A stretch of 64,000 nt of DNA from JBNKHG01 sp050290225 (GTDB lineage: Bacteria; Pseudomonadota; Gammaproteobacteria; Pseudomonadales; Cellvibrionaceae): positions 45,570 through 109,569 of the forward strand of contig JBNKHG010000076.1 of assembly GCA_050290225.1 (NCBI GenBank). The letters run 5' to 3'. Positions 15,150-23,154 of the stretch are shown here, one piece after another. The position numbers were made by a program, and so were the translations under genes. How positions within the stretch are numbered: the first letter of the stretch is position 1; each line of letters starts with the position of its first letter. The notes under the pieces are model-generated. The model was not told the origin of the DNA, made no database searches, and saw only the letters and a list, made by a program, of their open reading frames with translations.

Positions 15150-17321
15150 ATGCATATTTACCCCCGTTCTTATGGACAACCTTACCCGTTTACTCGAAAA
15201 GCGTTGGCGTTGGTGCTGAGTGTGCCTTTGTTGGCCACCCAGGGCAATACTGCGCAGGCGGCCGCACAACAGTCGGCGCAAGACCACGAAACCATCGAAG
15301 AAATCATTGTCAGAGCCACTTTCCGTGAGACTTCATTGATGCAGGCGCCAGCCAGCATATCGGTATTCAATGCCGCTCAACTGCGGGCGCGCAACGCCCG
15401 ACATCTGGAGGAGATGTTGAGCGCAGCGCCGAATGTCAATTTCGCCTCTGGCGCAGCTCGCAGTCGTTTTTTACAGATTCGCGGGGTAGGGGATCTGGAG
15501 CAATTTGCTGATCCCAAGCAGTTTGCCTCAGTGGGTATCACCATTGATGGCATTGATTTGGGAGATACCGCGCAGGCCAGTACATTGTTTGATATCGAGC
15601 AGGTGGAAATTCTGCGCGGCCCGCAAGGAACCCGCTTCGGAACCAATGCCTCTGCGGGGATGATCAATATTACATCCAATGCACCTACCGAAGAGACTGA
15701 AGGCTCGGTGGAAGCGGGTGTGGGCAATTACGGGCGCTGGCATCTGGGCGCCGTGCTGAGCGGCGCTTTGAACGATAACCTGCTGGGGCGGGTTGCGATT
15801 CAGCAGAGCAAGAGCGACGGCTTTATCGAAAACGATTTTCTGGGCCGGGATGATACCGGTGAAATCGATGAACTGACCCTTAGGGCCAAACTGCGCTGGC
15901 ACCTCAATGACCGCCAGACACTGGACTCAACGGTTTTCCATGTGGATGCAGACAATGGCTACGACCTCTGGTCGTTGGACAATAATCGCCACACCTTGTC
16001 CGATGAGCCGGGTCGGGATCAACAGGAGATTCTCGCGCTTGCAATTGAGCACCGCTGGTTGTTGAGGGAGGCAGCCCAGCTGCAGTCGAGGTTGACTTGG
16101 ATGGATTCTGACCTCAGTTATGATTTCGATGCTGACTGGACTAATCCCGTATGCTGTGCCGGCGCCTGGCCGGGACGTGATATTTATGAGCGCGAGCGGC
16201 AAAGTTACTCTGTCGATTTGCGTTTACTGTTGGGCGCTGAAACACTCAATAGCGGTGATATGCGCACGGTGCTGGGAGTTTACGCCCAGACTCGTGACGA
16301 AGATCTGGAGCGCGACTACTTTGGTTTTCCGTTTGGCAGTCATTATGAAACCAGCCGAACTGCCTTATACGGGGAGCTGGAGTGGGCGCTGAGTGAGACC
16401 CTCAGTCTTACCACCGGAATGCGTTTCGATCACACTGAAGGCGACTTTGAGGACAGTAACTCCAGCCCCATCGATATCGATGACGATATCTGGATGGGGG
16501 AGATGACTCTGGAAAAACTGTGGGGAACCTCCAGTTTGGTATACGCGACGATTTCGCGTGGCAATAAGCCCAATGGTATCAATGCGGACGCCCGCACCCA
16601 GGGGCCAGGCCTCGTCAATGCCAGTTACCGGAACCTGCTGGCTGCCCAAGTGACTTTCGATACCGAAACACTGACCAATTATGAATTGGGCCTCAAGGGG
16701 CGTTATCTCGATGATCGCCTCAGCCTGAGGGCTGCACTCTTCCATATGGATCGACAACAGGCGCAATTGGAAAATTGGGTGGTCGAAGGATTCACCTGGG
16801 TTGGCTATCTGGACAGTAATGGAGACGCCGATATCGTCGGTGCGGAAATTGAAACCAGTTACCAGTGGGGCATTGCCACCTGGTTTGCCAGCCTGGGGTA
16901 TCTGGACGCTGAACTCAAAGATCTGGAAATATATGATTTGGATGCTGACGCGGTGATCGACAAGTCCGATCGCGAGTTGGCCAAAGCGCCCAGTTATCAA
17001 TACACCTTGGGTGTGGACCTGACCGTCACCGAGCAGATCTCAACGCATCTTGAAGTGGAAGGTAAAGGAGAGAATTATTTCGGCTACTACCATGACCAGA
17101 AACTCGACGGGTACAATCTGATACACGCCAGCGTCAGTTACCGCTTAGGCCCGCTGTCCTTGCAGTTCTGGGGAAACAACCTGGGGAATAAAGATTACGC
17201 TGTACACGGTCTGTACTTCGGTGTCGATCCGCGTCCTGGCGTGGGCAATTGGGCAAACCTTCCCTACTATCAGTTCGGAAACCCCCGTACTTATGGCGTC
17301 AGTGCCAAATACGATTTTTAG
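15150..17321 (+). CDS. TonB-dependent outer-membrane receptor, predicted thiamine uptake (Omr1-like)
   Basis: 723 aa. A signal peptide (basic start, ALALVLSVPLLAT, cleavage near AQAAA) is followed by a TonB box region EEIIVRAT at about 51-58, a plug domain (about 65-175: PASISVFNAAQL, ILRGPQGTRFGTNASAGMINI) and a 22-strand barrel ending in the aromatic terminal strand YGVSAKYDF. AGAGG stands before the ATG. Placement behind a TPP riboswitch and ahead of a PnuT-type permease predicts thiamine or a thiamine precursor as ligand, as proposed for riboswitch-linked Omr1 receptors. Ligand identity is inferred from context only; sequence alone would suggest a generic siderophore-type receptor. Confidence 0.9.
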   Translation: MHIYPRSYGQPYPFTRKALALVLSVPLLATQGNTAQAAAQQSAQDHETIEEIIVRATFRETSLMQAPASISVFNAAQLRARNARHLEEMLSAAPNVNFASGAARSRFLQIRGVGDLEQFADPKQFASVGITIDGIDLGDTAQASTLFDIEQVEILRGPQGTRFGTNASAGMINITSNAPTEETEGSVEAGVGNYGRWHLGAVLSGALNDNLLGRVAIQQSKSDGFIENDFLGRDDTGEIDELTLRAKLRWHLNDRQTLDSTVFHVDADNGYDLWSLDNNRHTLSDEPGRDQQEILALAIEHRWLLREAAQLQSRLTWMDSDLSYDFDADWTNPVCCAGAWPGRDIYERERQSYSVDLRLLLGAETLNSGDMRTVLGVYAQTRDEDLERDYFGFPFGSHYETSRTALYGELEWALSETLSLTTGMRFDHTEGDFEDSNSSPIDIDDDIWMGEMTLEKLWGTSSLVYATISRGNKPNGINADARTQGPGLVNASYRNLLAAQVTFDTETLTNYELGLKGRYLDDRLSLRAALFHMDRQQAQLENWVVEGFTWVGYLDSNGDADIVGAEIETSYQWGIATWFASLGYLDAELKDLEIYDLDADAVIDKSDRELAKAPSYQYTLGVDLTVTEQISTHLEVEGKGENYFGYYHDQKLDGYNLIHASVSYRLGPLSLQFWGNNLGNKDYAVHGLYFGVDPRPGVGNWANLPYYQFGNPRTYGVSAKYDF

Positions 17322-17390
17322 TCGATAGAGACCCGGACGATGGCGTCTGGGCAGAATGGCACCATAAGCATTTGAATCCGGAGATCCATT

Positions 17391-17639
17391 ATGCAGTTAA
17401 CCGCTGAAATCAGCCTCTACCCTAACAACGAAGATTTTGTTCCACCCATTAAAAGTTTTATCGAGTGCCTAAACCGCTATGACGATATCCAGGTGCAAAC
17501 GTTTCCCACCGCCACTGTGGTGATGGGTGAGCACGATCGGGTGATGGATATTCTTAAACAGGAAATGAAAGCCCACCGCAAGGTCCACGGCATGGGCATC
17601 TTTGTCACCAAGTTTATTCCCGGCTACGAGGCGCTATAA
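17391..17639 (+). CDS. YkoF-like thiamine/hydroxymethylpyrimidine-binding domain protein
   Basis: 82 aa: one ferredoxin-like alpha/beta domain. LTAEISLYPNNEDFVPPIKSFIECLNR and VQTFPTATVVMGEHDRVMDIL match the YKOF domain, which binds thiamine or HMP in Bacillus YkoF; there two domains are fused, here there is one. No signal peptide, so it is likely cytosolic. It lies between the TonB receptor and the PnuT gene in the riboswitch-controlled operon and may hand thiamine to the kinase or report its level; this role is inferred. Confidence 0.8.
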   Translation: MQLTAEISLYPNNEDFVPPIKSFIECLNRYDDIQVQTFPTATVVMGEHDRVMDILKQEMKAHRKVHGMGIFVTKFIPGYEAL

Positions 17640-18275
17640 GTGGAAACGCTGGTGTCTCAACTGCTGGAGGCGGTCGGACAAATGTCCCTGTGGGAACTGA
17701 TGGCGGTGGTGCTGGGGATCGCCTACCTGTTGTTGGCTGTGCGTGAGAACATACTTTGCTGGTACGCCGCTTTCGCCCAGACTTTGATCCTGACAGTGCT
17801 GTTTTGGGATGCGAGCCTGCTGATGGAATCGGGGCTGCAAGTATACTACCTGGCGATGGCCGTTTATGGTTGGTACCAGTGGCGTTTCCATCCGGGCAGC
17901 AAAAGGGATTGCCTGCCGGTCACTACCTGGACCATGGTCCGACACGGTCAGGTTTTAGTTGTGGTGCTTCTGCTGTCGTCCATGTCTGGCTTTTTCCTGT
18001 CCCGGGGCACCGAGGCCGCCTGGCCCTATCTCGATTCCTTCACCACCTGGGCCAGTGTCGCCACCACCTATATGGTGGCAAAAAAAATTCTGGAGAACTG
18101 GTTGTATTGGGTGGTTATCGATACATTGTCGGTGTTTCTCTATGCGGATCGCGGTCTCTACTTGATGGCGTTGCTGTTCGTGGCCTATGTGTTGATTGCC
18201 CTGATCGGCTTCTGGCAGTGGCGCAACCACTACCGTCGTGACCGCCAGGCACAGCAACTGGCATGTCCGGCATAA
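17640..18275 (+). CDS. pnuT: PnuT-type thiamine transporter (PnuC family inner-membrane protein)
   Basis: 211 aa with six or seven membrane helices. WYAAFAQTLILT, YYLAMAVYGWYQW and a C-terminal YGWYQWRF/IGFWQWR-like pair are typical of PnuC-family facilitators. VIDTLSVFLYADRGLYLMALLF is the family's conserved later helix region. PnuC members carry nicotinamide riboside; the PnuT branch, found with TPP riboswitches, is assigned thiamine. The GTG start directly follows the preceding TAA, with ACGAGG eight bases upstream, so translation is coupled. Facilitated entry by this family needs a kinase to trap substrate, and the next gene encodes one. Confidence 0.87.
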   Translation: METLVSQLLEAVGQMSLWELMAVVLGIAYLLLAVRENILCWYAAFAQTLILTVLFWDASLLMESGLQVYYLAMAVYGWYQWRFHPGSKRDCLPVTTWTMVRHGQVLVVVLLLSSMSGFFLSRGTEAAWPYLDSFTTWASVATTYMVAKKILENWLYWVVIDTLSVFLYADRGLYLMALLFVAYVLIALIGFWQWRNHYRRDRQAQQLACPA

Positions 18276-19162
18276 ACGCAGGCACTACGCCTCAGCTGGC
18301 GTTGAGGGAGTGGTCGCAGTGGTCTGAGGCGGAACTCAGTGAAGCGCCGCAACTGGTAAAGTGTCTGGCCGGCGGGTTGACCAATCGCACGTATCTATTG
18401 CACAGCAGTGGCAGGCAGTTGGTGTTGAGGTTGAATGCTCAAAACAGTCAGCAGTTGGCACTGGATCGCAATATGGAAGCCCTGATATGGCGCAGTGCCG
18501 CGGCGGCGGGGCTGGCGCCGGCGTTGCTGTACGCCGATCCCCAACAGCGTTATATGGTCTCGGAATACCTGGCGGGTACCGAGATTCATGCGGACAACAA
18601 TCACGCCTGGCTGTCTGAACTTGCGACCCTGTTACGTCGGGTGCATCAACTCCGCGTCCGGGGGCGGGTGCTCAATATTCATGAACGCGCCGAGCATTAC
18701 TGGCGAGGTATTGTGGCTGTTGAAAAAACGGGCGGGGAATCAGAGGCCCGGGAATTCCATGAACGGCTGCGATCGAGTCGGGATCAATTCCACAAATTTT
18801 TCAGTGAATCCATCCACTCGGTGACAAGCGGCGACAGTTTGTGTCTTTGCCATAACGACCCGGTGCTGTCGAACATTATCCGCAGCGACAGCGGATTGCG
18901 TCTGATTGATTGGGAATACGCCGCGATGGGTGATCCCTTTTTTGATTTGGCGGCTTACGGTTGCCACCAATCCCTGACGACAGAGGCTTCAGTCGTACTG
19001 CTGGACACCTATTGTGATGGCGCTAGTGCCAATGATCGCGACCGTTTCAACCAAGCTCTAATCCACTACCAATACCTGGATCTGCTCTGGTCGGTATTAC
19101 AGCAATTCGATCTGTCGCGTCTTCGGCAAAAATTGATGGCGTTGCTGGAACAGATGTCTTAG
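18263..19162 (+). CDS. Aminoglycoside/choline-kinase-fold phosphotransferase, probable thiamine kinase
   Basis: 299 aa. VLRLNAQ near 54 includes the ATP-binding strand; the catalytic loop is LCHNDPVLSNII (about 194-205, HxDxxxxN) and LRLIDWEYAAMGDPFFDLA (about 213-231) holds the metal-binding Asp. This is the fold of choline kinase and of ThiK. The start overlaps pnuT by 13 bases. Context argues for thiamine phosphorylation after PnuT uptake. Choline or another small alcohol is the alternative. N-terminal residues 25-40 (QLVKCLAGGLTNRTYLL) resemble the glycine-rich loop of ThiK/choline kinases. Confidence 0.78.
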   Translation: MSGINAGTTPQLALREWSQWSEAELSEAPQLVKCLAGGLTNRTYLLHSSGRQLVLRLNAQNSQQLALDRNMEALIWRSAAAAGLAPALLYADPQQRYMVSEYLAGTEIHADNNHAWLSELATLLRRVHQLRVRGRVLNIHERAEHYWRGIVAVEKTGGESEAREFHERLRSSRDQFHKFFSESIHSVTSGDSLCLCHNDPVLSNIIRSDSGLRLIDWEYAAMGDPFFDLAAYGCHQSLTTEASVVLLDTYCDGASANDRDRFNQALIHYQYLDLLWSVLQQFDLSRLRQKLMALLEQMS

Positions 19163-19180
19163 CGTTCACTTATTCAGGTT

Positions 19181-19846
19181 TCAGTCCGCTACCAGCACTC
19201 GTGTTGAAACGCTTAGCTTATCAACCAACTCCGCTTCCAGTTTGTCTCCGGGCGCCAGTGGGCCGACCCCGGCGGGGGTGCCGGTCAATACCACGTCGCC
19301 CGCTTCGAGGGTGAAATACTCGCTGATATAACTCACCAGCTCAAGCACCGGGGTCAGCATATCGCGACTGTTGCCGTCCTGTTGCAGTTGGCCGTTGCGA
19401 CGCAGGCGCAATTGCAGGTTTTGCCAGTCGATCTCTCCCGGCGAAACAAACGTTGACAGTGGACAACTGCCGTCGAAAGCTTTGGCTTTTTCCCAAGGGT
19501 GACCTTTTTGTTTGAGTGAGGATTGCAGGTCGCGCAGGGTCAGATCAAAGCCGAGGCCGACGCCGGCAATGGCGCGCCCGGCTTTCGCCTCACTGGCTCT
19601 GGTGAGTGTGCTGCCTATCAGTAGCGCCATTTCGGTTTCGACATGGCAACTGCCCCTGTTGGTGGGGATGGGGAACGGTTGGGTCATGTCCGCGGCTGCC
19701 GTTGCCGGTTTGATAAACAGTATGGGCTCGGTAGGTACCGGATTGTTGAGCTCTTTGGCGTGGTCGGCGTAATTGCGACCCACGCAAACGATTTTTCCGA
19801 GCCCCTGTGGGTAGGTTTGTTGGTCGAGGGTAAGTGAGTAGCTCAT
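19181..19846 (-). CDS. Fumarylacetoacetate hydrolase family protein (FAHD1/YcgM type)
   Basis: 221 aa, a single FAH domain. GKIVCVGRNYADHAKELN opens the domain; the metal ligands are the Glu pair in CHVETEMALLIG (about 68-79) and the Asp in GFDLTLRD (about 100-107). The C-terminus has DVVLTGTPAGVGPL. YcgM/FAHD1 proteins are acylpyruvate hydrolases or oxaloacetate decarboxylases/tautomerases; which applies here is open. It converges with the thiamine operon, 18 bases from its end, and is divergent from the MscS-like gene. Confidence 0.9.
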   Translation of the reverse strand: MSYSLTLDQQTYPQGLGKIVCVGRNYADHAKELNNPVPTEPILFIKPATAAADMTQPFPIPTNRGSCHVETEMALLIGSTLTRASEAKAGRAIAGVGLGFDLTLRDLQSSLKQKGHPWEKAKAFDGSCPLSTFVSPGEIDWQNLQLRLRRNGQLQQDGNSRDMLTPVLELVSYISEYFTLEAGDVVLTGTPAGVGPLAPGDKLEAELVDKLSVSTRVLVAD

Positions 19847-20017
19847 ATTCTTCTCTCGGTCAGAGGTCGAGCGTTATTGTCCTCGCATTTGGGGTGGATT
19901 GCCACCTGCAGTAAAGGTGAGAGGGGAACAAGCTCCCAGCCGGCCGTCGACTGGGCAATAACATTTTGCATTAATCTGTGTTAAAACAGCGCAAAACATT
20001 GAAAGCGAAGCTAATCC

Positions 20018-21148
20018 ATGGATGCGTTAAGGACATTTGCCGCCGAGTTGGATCTGGATGTGATAGGCCACATGCTGGTGTTTGTGGTCAATCTGTTGGC
20101 GTTGTTTCTCGCCGAACCCTTTATTCGCGGTTTCAACAAGGGCAAGGACATTGGTGCCCAGGCGCGAATTCTGCGTGCGGTGGCGATTATTTTCCTGATT
20201 CTGCATATTGTTGATCTGCTGTTGATTCGCGTCCTGCCAGCTTACCAGCACTATTTTATTCGTATCGGCTCCACCCTGGCCGCCGCCTATGCCTGCCTGA
20301 TCGGCTTTAATATCGTGTCTTACCTCAGTCGGCAGAAATTTGGCGATGAGAAGATCATCGATGAGGAGGTGATCTATCTCGATTCCTATAATTCGCGGCT
20401 GGTGGATTTGATCGGCGGCGTCTTTATTATTTTGCTGGCCGTCTACTGGATTGTTAATATCTGGGAGCTGGAAGGCCTGCTTCAAACTACGGGTTTTCTG
20501 GGCATAATTTTCGCCTTCCTGGCACTGACCAATAATATATGGGCGCCTGATATTTACTACGGCCTTGTGATTCTCAATTCAAAAATGCTGGAAGACGGGG
20601 ACGTGATAAAAATTGGTGGGTCCAGCGATGAATACATCATTAACAAGGTCAGTTTTATCTACACCATTTTGCTGGACGTGCGCAATAACCACCGGGTGAT
20701 TTTTCGCAACAGCCAACTGGTCAATAACCGGGTGGACAATCTCAGCAAGCGGGCATCAGTGCAGGGGCTCAGGCACTCGCTGACATTCAATATCGGGTAC
20801 CCGCCGGTGGCGTCTTCCGACAGTGTTGAGGACAGGAAAAAACATTTCAGCAGTTTTCGCAAGAAAGTGGAGGTAATGTTCCACGAGGCATTCGAGTTGG
20901 TGTCGGCCAACAGCGGTGCAAAAATCAACCGCAATATGCCGTTTGAAACCGCAATGATTGATTCGGGCGACTACGCCCTCCGTTTTGGGCTCTATTACTA
21001 TATTGATGCCATCCCTAACACCCGGGTTACCAAAACAGTGCGTCAGTATTTGATTCGCACACCGCAGTTGATTCAGGAGGCGGTCAACGAGTCGGCGGCG
21101 GCGCACAATATCCAGCTGGCAACACCTGTGTTGATCAAACAGGAATAG
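20018..21148 (+). CDS. MscS-family mechanosensitive channel-like membrane protein
   Basis: 376 aa. Four membrane segments occupy roughly residues 18-35, 50-70, 80-102 and 128-150; a fifth pore-like helix is GFLGIIFAFLALTNNIWAPDIYYGLVILN near 165-193. A beta domain follows (LEDGDVIKIGG, VSFIYTILLDVRNNHRVIFRNSQLVNNRV), matching the MscS middle domain where DG.HVTIPNS is usual. An alpha/beta C-terminal domain completes the fold. The pore helix lacks the Gly/Ala ladder of E. coli MscS, so gating properties cannot be inferred. It stands alone on the plus strand between the FAH gene and the glycan region. Confidence 0.75.
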   Translation: MDALRTFAAELDLDVIGHMLVFVVNLLALFLAEPFIRGFNKGKDIGAQARILRAVAIIFLILHIVDLLLIRVLPAYQHYFIRIGSTLAAAYACLIGFNIVSYLSRQKFGDEKIIDEEVIYLDSYNSRLVDLIGGVFIILLAVYWIVNIWELEGLLQTTGFLGIIFAFLALTNNIWAPDIYYGLVILNSKMLEDGDVIKIGGSSDEYIINKVSFIYTILLDVRNNHRVIFRNSQLVNNRVDNLSKRASVQGLRHSLTFNIGYPPVASSDSVEDRKKHFSSFRKKVEVMFHEAFELVSANSGAKINRNMPFETAMIDSGDYALRFGLYYYIDAIPNTRVTKTVRQYLIRTPQLIQEAVNESAAAHNIQLATPVLIKQE

Positions 21149-21177
21149 GTCCGGGCGGAGTCTATTACTGGCGGCCC

Positions 21178-21225
21178 CCAGTCAATCTCGGCTCCAGTTA
21201 GTCTTGGCCCCAGTTAGTCTTGGCC
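21178..21225. repeat. Three tandem 16-bp units after the MscS-like gene
   Basis: CCAGTTAGTCTTGGCC occurs at 21194-21209 and 21210-21225 without change; 21178-21193 is a degenerate copy in the same phase (about 11 of 16 matching). The last copy covers the stop codon of the manC remnant on the minus strand. Confidence 0.85.
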
Positions 21226-21471
21226 ATAGTTATCATCAAAGCGCACAATATCCTCTTCGCCCAAGTAGTTTTCCGATTGTACCTCAATCAGCTTTAGTGG
21301 AATGGTGGCGCAATTTTCCAACCGGTGTTTGGCGCCGAGTGGAATATGGGTGGATTGATTTTAAGTCACAAATAAGTTTGGTCGTCGCGGGTGACCCGGG
21401 CGGTACCGCTGGCCACGGTCCTGTGCTCGGCATCGATGGTGATGCATTTGCAGTGACAGGCTGGCACCGGA
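21214..21471 (-). pseudogene. manC: Decayed 3' end of mannose-1-phosphate guanylyltransferase/mannose-6-phosphate isomerase (manC/algA)
   Basis: On the minus strand three frames must be joined to read the protein. First SGASLSLQMHHHR, then after one inserted base AEHRTVASGTARVTRDDQTYL, then after one lost base VT-stop-NQSTHIPLGAKHRLENC, and finally IPLKLIEVQSENYLGEEDIVRF to a TAA at 21214-21216. This is the cupin C-terminal domain of ManC/AlgA/XanB, where intact proteins read HHHRAEHW, SGTA and STYIPxGxxHRLEN. The internal TAA (21361-21363) replaces an expected Glu codon. Nothing upstream of 21475 resembles the nucleotidyltransferase domain, so the gene is 5'-truncated as well as frameshifted. 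GDP-mannose synthesis from this locus is lost. Confidence 0.88.
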
Positions 21472-21603
21472 TAGCAGTGCTGGAATCATAGTGCGACTAC
21501 TGGCCTGCATTTGGCCGCTGCGCGTGTCGGGTCTGATGCCAGGGTTGTTATTTTGTTGCTGATAAGTATCGACGTTGGTCTGGTACTTAACACATTATGC
21601 TTT

Positions 21604-22326
21604 TTAATCCTGGCGGTTGGGGAGCAACAGACTACGTAGCCAGTTCCACAGGCTGTTGCCGGCCAGGGTGTATTTGTCCAGTTCATCCAGGTTGCGCAAG
21701 TAGTGTTCGCCGTTGCGAAAAAGCGCGGCCCGGGTCAGCATACGACGCTTTGGATTGAGATTCTTGATGACCCGGGCCGGATTGCCGACAGCGACCACAT
21801 TGGGTGGAATATCCCGGGTGACCACAGCGCCGGCGCCGATCACGGAATTCTCGCCGATGGTGACGCCCTTGCAAACGATCACGCGTTCTCCCAGCCAGAC
21901 GTTATCCTCCAGGGTAACGGGGCGCGTGCAGCGAAACGGACGCGTTCGATTGTAGAGACCGTGCCAGTCGCTGTCGGAGATATAGCAATTGGCGGCGAAC
22001 ATACAACTGTTGCCGATGCTGATTTGCTCTGCCGCCGAGATACGGGTGCCCGGCGAAATCAGGCAGTAGTCACCAATGCTGATGCTGGCTTGGCGGCCCT
22101 TTGTGGGCCAGGTGGTGAGGCGGACCTTATTGTCGGCGGCGCAGATAATATGAGCGTGGTCGCCCACGGAAATCCTGTCGCCAAACAATACCAGGTGACG
22201 GGGGTTGAGAATTTGCGACGCATGTCCCAGCGACGAAAACTGGGGGCGTACAAAATGATTGATATAACAGCGGTTGGCGAGCGTGACCAGCTTTTTGATG
22301 TAATAGGGTTGGTGATTGTATCGCAA
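21604..22326 (-). CDS. Hexapeptide-repeat (left-handed beta-helix) O-acyltransferase
   Basis: 240 aa. Imperfect hexapeptide repeats run from about residue 50 to 185. ISIGDYCLISPGTRISAA, VTLEDNVWLGERVIVCKGVTIGEN and SVIGAGAVVTRDIPPNVVAVGNPARVIK are typical of the WbbJ/WcaF-like acetyltransferases that decorate surface sugars. DSDWHG near 117 includes the expected catalytic His. The start is taken as TTG 22326, preceded by AAAAGGCG; no ATG stands near the expected N-terminus. It lies between the manC remnant and a divergent methyltransferase, in the glycan region. The spacer on its 5' side contains a perfect 30-bp palindrome. Confidence 0.87.
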   Translation of the reverse strand: MRYNHQPYYIKKLVTLANRCYINHFVRPQFSSLGHASQILNPRHLVLFGDRISVGDHAHIICAADNKVRLTTWPTKGRQASISIGDYCLISPGTRISAAEQISIGNSCMFAANCYISDSDWHGLYNRTRPFRCTRPVTLEDNVWLGERVIVCKGVTIGENSVIGAGAVVTRDIPPNVVAVGNPARVIKNLNPKRRMLTRAALFRNGEHYLRNLDELDKYTLAGNSLWNWLRSLLLPNRQD

Positions 22327-22408
22327 ACTTGGTCGCCTTTTATTACTGCCTGAATGTATTTACATACAATGAACTATCGCCTCGGCCGGCAGTTGTTTTC
22401 ATCGCCAC

Positions 22409-22438
22409 CTACTCACTGAATGGTCATTCAGTGAGTAG
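22409..22438. promoter_or_regulatory. Perfect 14-bp-arm palindrome, probable repressor operator
   Basis: CTACTCACTGAATG (22409-22422), spacer GT, and CATTCAGTGAGTAG (22425-22438). The core TGAATG-GT-CATTCA resembles operators of TetR-family regulators. It lies between divergent acyltransferase and methyltransferase genes. There is no T-run, so a terminator is unlikely. Confidence 0.7.
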
Positions 22439-22455
22439 GGATGTTATCTCTTTGC

Positions 22456-22483
22456 GCTTGTCGCTTTAAGCTTGTCGCTTTAA
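22456..22483. repeat. Tandem 14-bp duplication
   Basis: GCTTGTCGCTTTAA is repeated exactly at 22456-22469 and 22470-22483, 50 bases before the methyltransferase start. Confidence 0.85.
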
Positions 22484-22533
22484 GCTAGTATGCCATTATC
22501 GTTGATACGCCCCGTTTTTCCTGCAGGTTTTCT

Positions 22534-23154
22534 ATGTCCATTTCCCTGTCATTCGAGATCGATTTGATTAAAGGTTTTCTCACCGCCGACGAAGGGGAGG
22601 CGCTTTATCAACTCGCCTTGCAAACGGCGGCCATTGGCCCCTGTTTGGAAGTCGGCAGTTATTGCGGAAAATCCACTGCCTATCTGGGCACCGCCTGCCG
22701 TGAAAAAAATAACACCCTTTTTGCCGTGGATCACCATCGCGGTTCCGAAGAGCACCAATTGGGTGAGGCGTACCACGACCCCGATCTCTATGATGCGACC
22801 CTTGCAAAGATGGACAGTTTCCCCACTTTTCGTCGCACCCTCTCCCTGGCTGGGCTGGAGCAGACTGTTGTGCCGGTTGTTACCACTTCGGCGGTGGCGG
22901 CTCGTCACTGGGCCACGCCCTTGGGAATGGTGTTTATTGACGGTGGTCACAGCCTTGACGCCGCGCTCTGCGATTATCGCTCTTGGGCCAGCCATGTCGC
23001 GATCGGTGGAATACTCGCTATTCACGATATTTTTCCCAATCCCGAGGAGGGTGGCCAAGCACCCTATGAGATCTGGAAGCTGGCAAAAGCCTCGGGTTTG
23101 TTTGAATCCTTGCCCACCATCAACACTCTGGGTTTACTGCGTCGAATCCAGTAG
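22534..23154 (+). CDS. Class I SAM-dependent methyltransferase (Methyltransf_24 type)
   Basis: 206 aa. The SAM-binding motif I is CLEVGSYCGKSTAYLG (about 37-52), followed by TLFAVDHHRGS with the motif II acid. GMVFIDGGHSLDAALCDYRSW near 130-150 is characteristic of the Methyltransf_24 group that modifies sugars or small molecules, often beside glycosyltransferases. The catalytic target is unknown. Its 3' end overlaps the toroid protein gene on the other strand by 21 bases. The 207-base spacer to the divergent acyltransferase gene carries the palindrome and a tandem duplication. Confidence 0.85.
   Translation: MSISLSFEIDLIKGFLTADEGEALYQLALQTAAIGPCLEVGSYCGKSTAYLGTACREKNNTLFAVDHHRGSEEHQLGEAYHDPDLYDATLAKMDSFPTFRRTLSLAGLEQTVVPVVTTSAVAARHWATPLGMVFIDGGHSLDAALCDYRSWASHVAIGGILAIHDIFPNPEEGGQAPYEIWKLAKASGLFESLPTINTLGLLRRIQ

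Noticed and set aside
15150..17321. Reading the riboswitch-linked receptor as a siderophore receptor
   Set aside because: The TPP riboswitch and PnuT-type neighbour make thiamine or a precursor far more likely, although sequence alone cannot decide.
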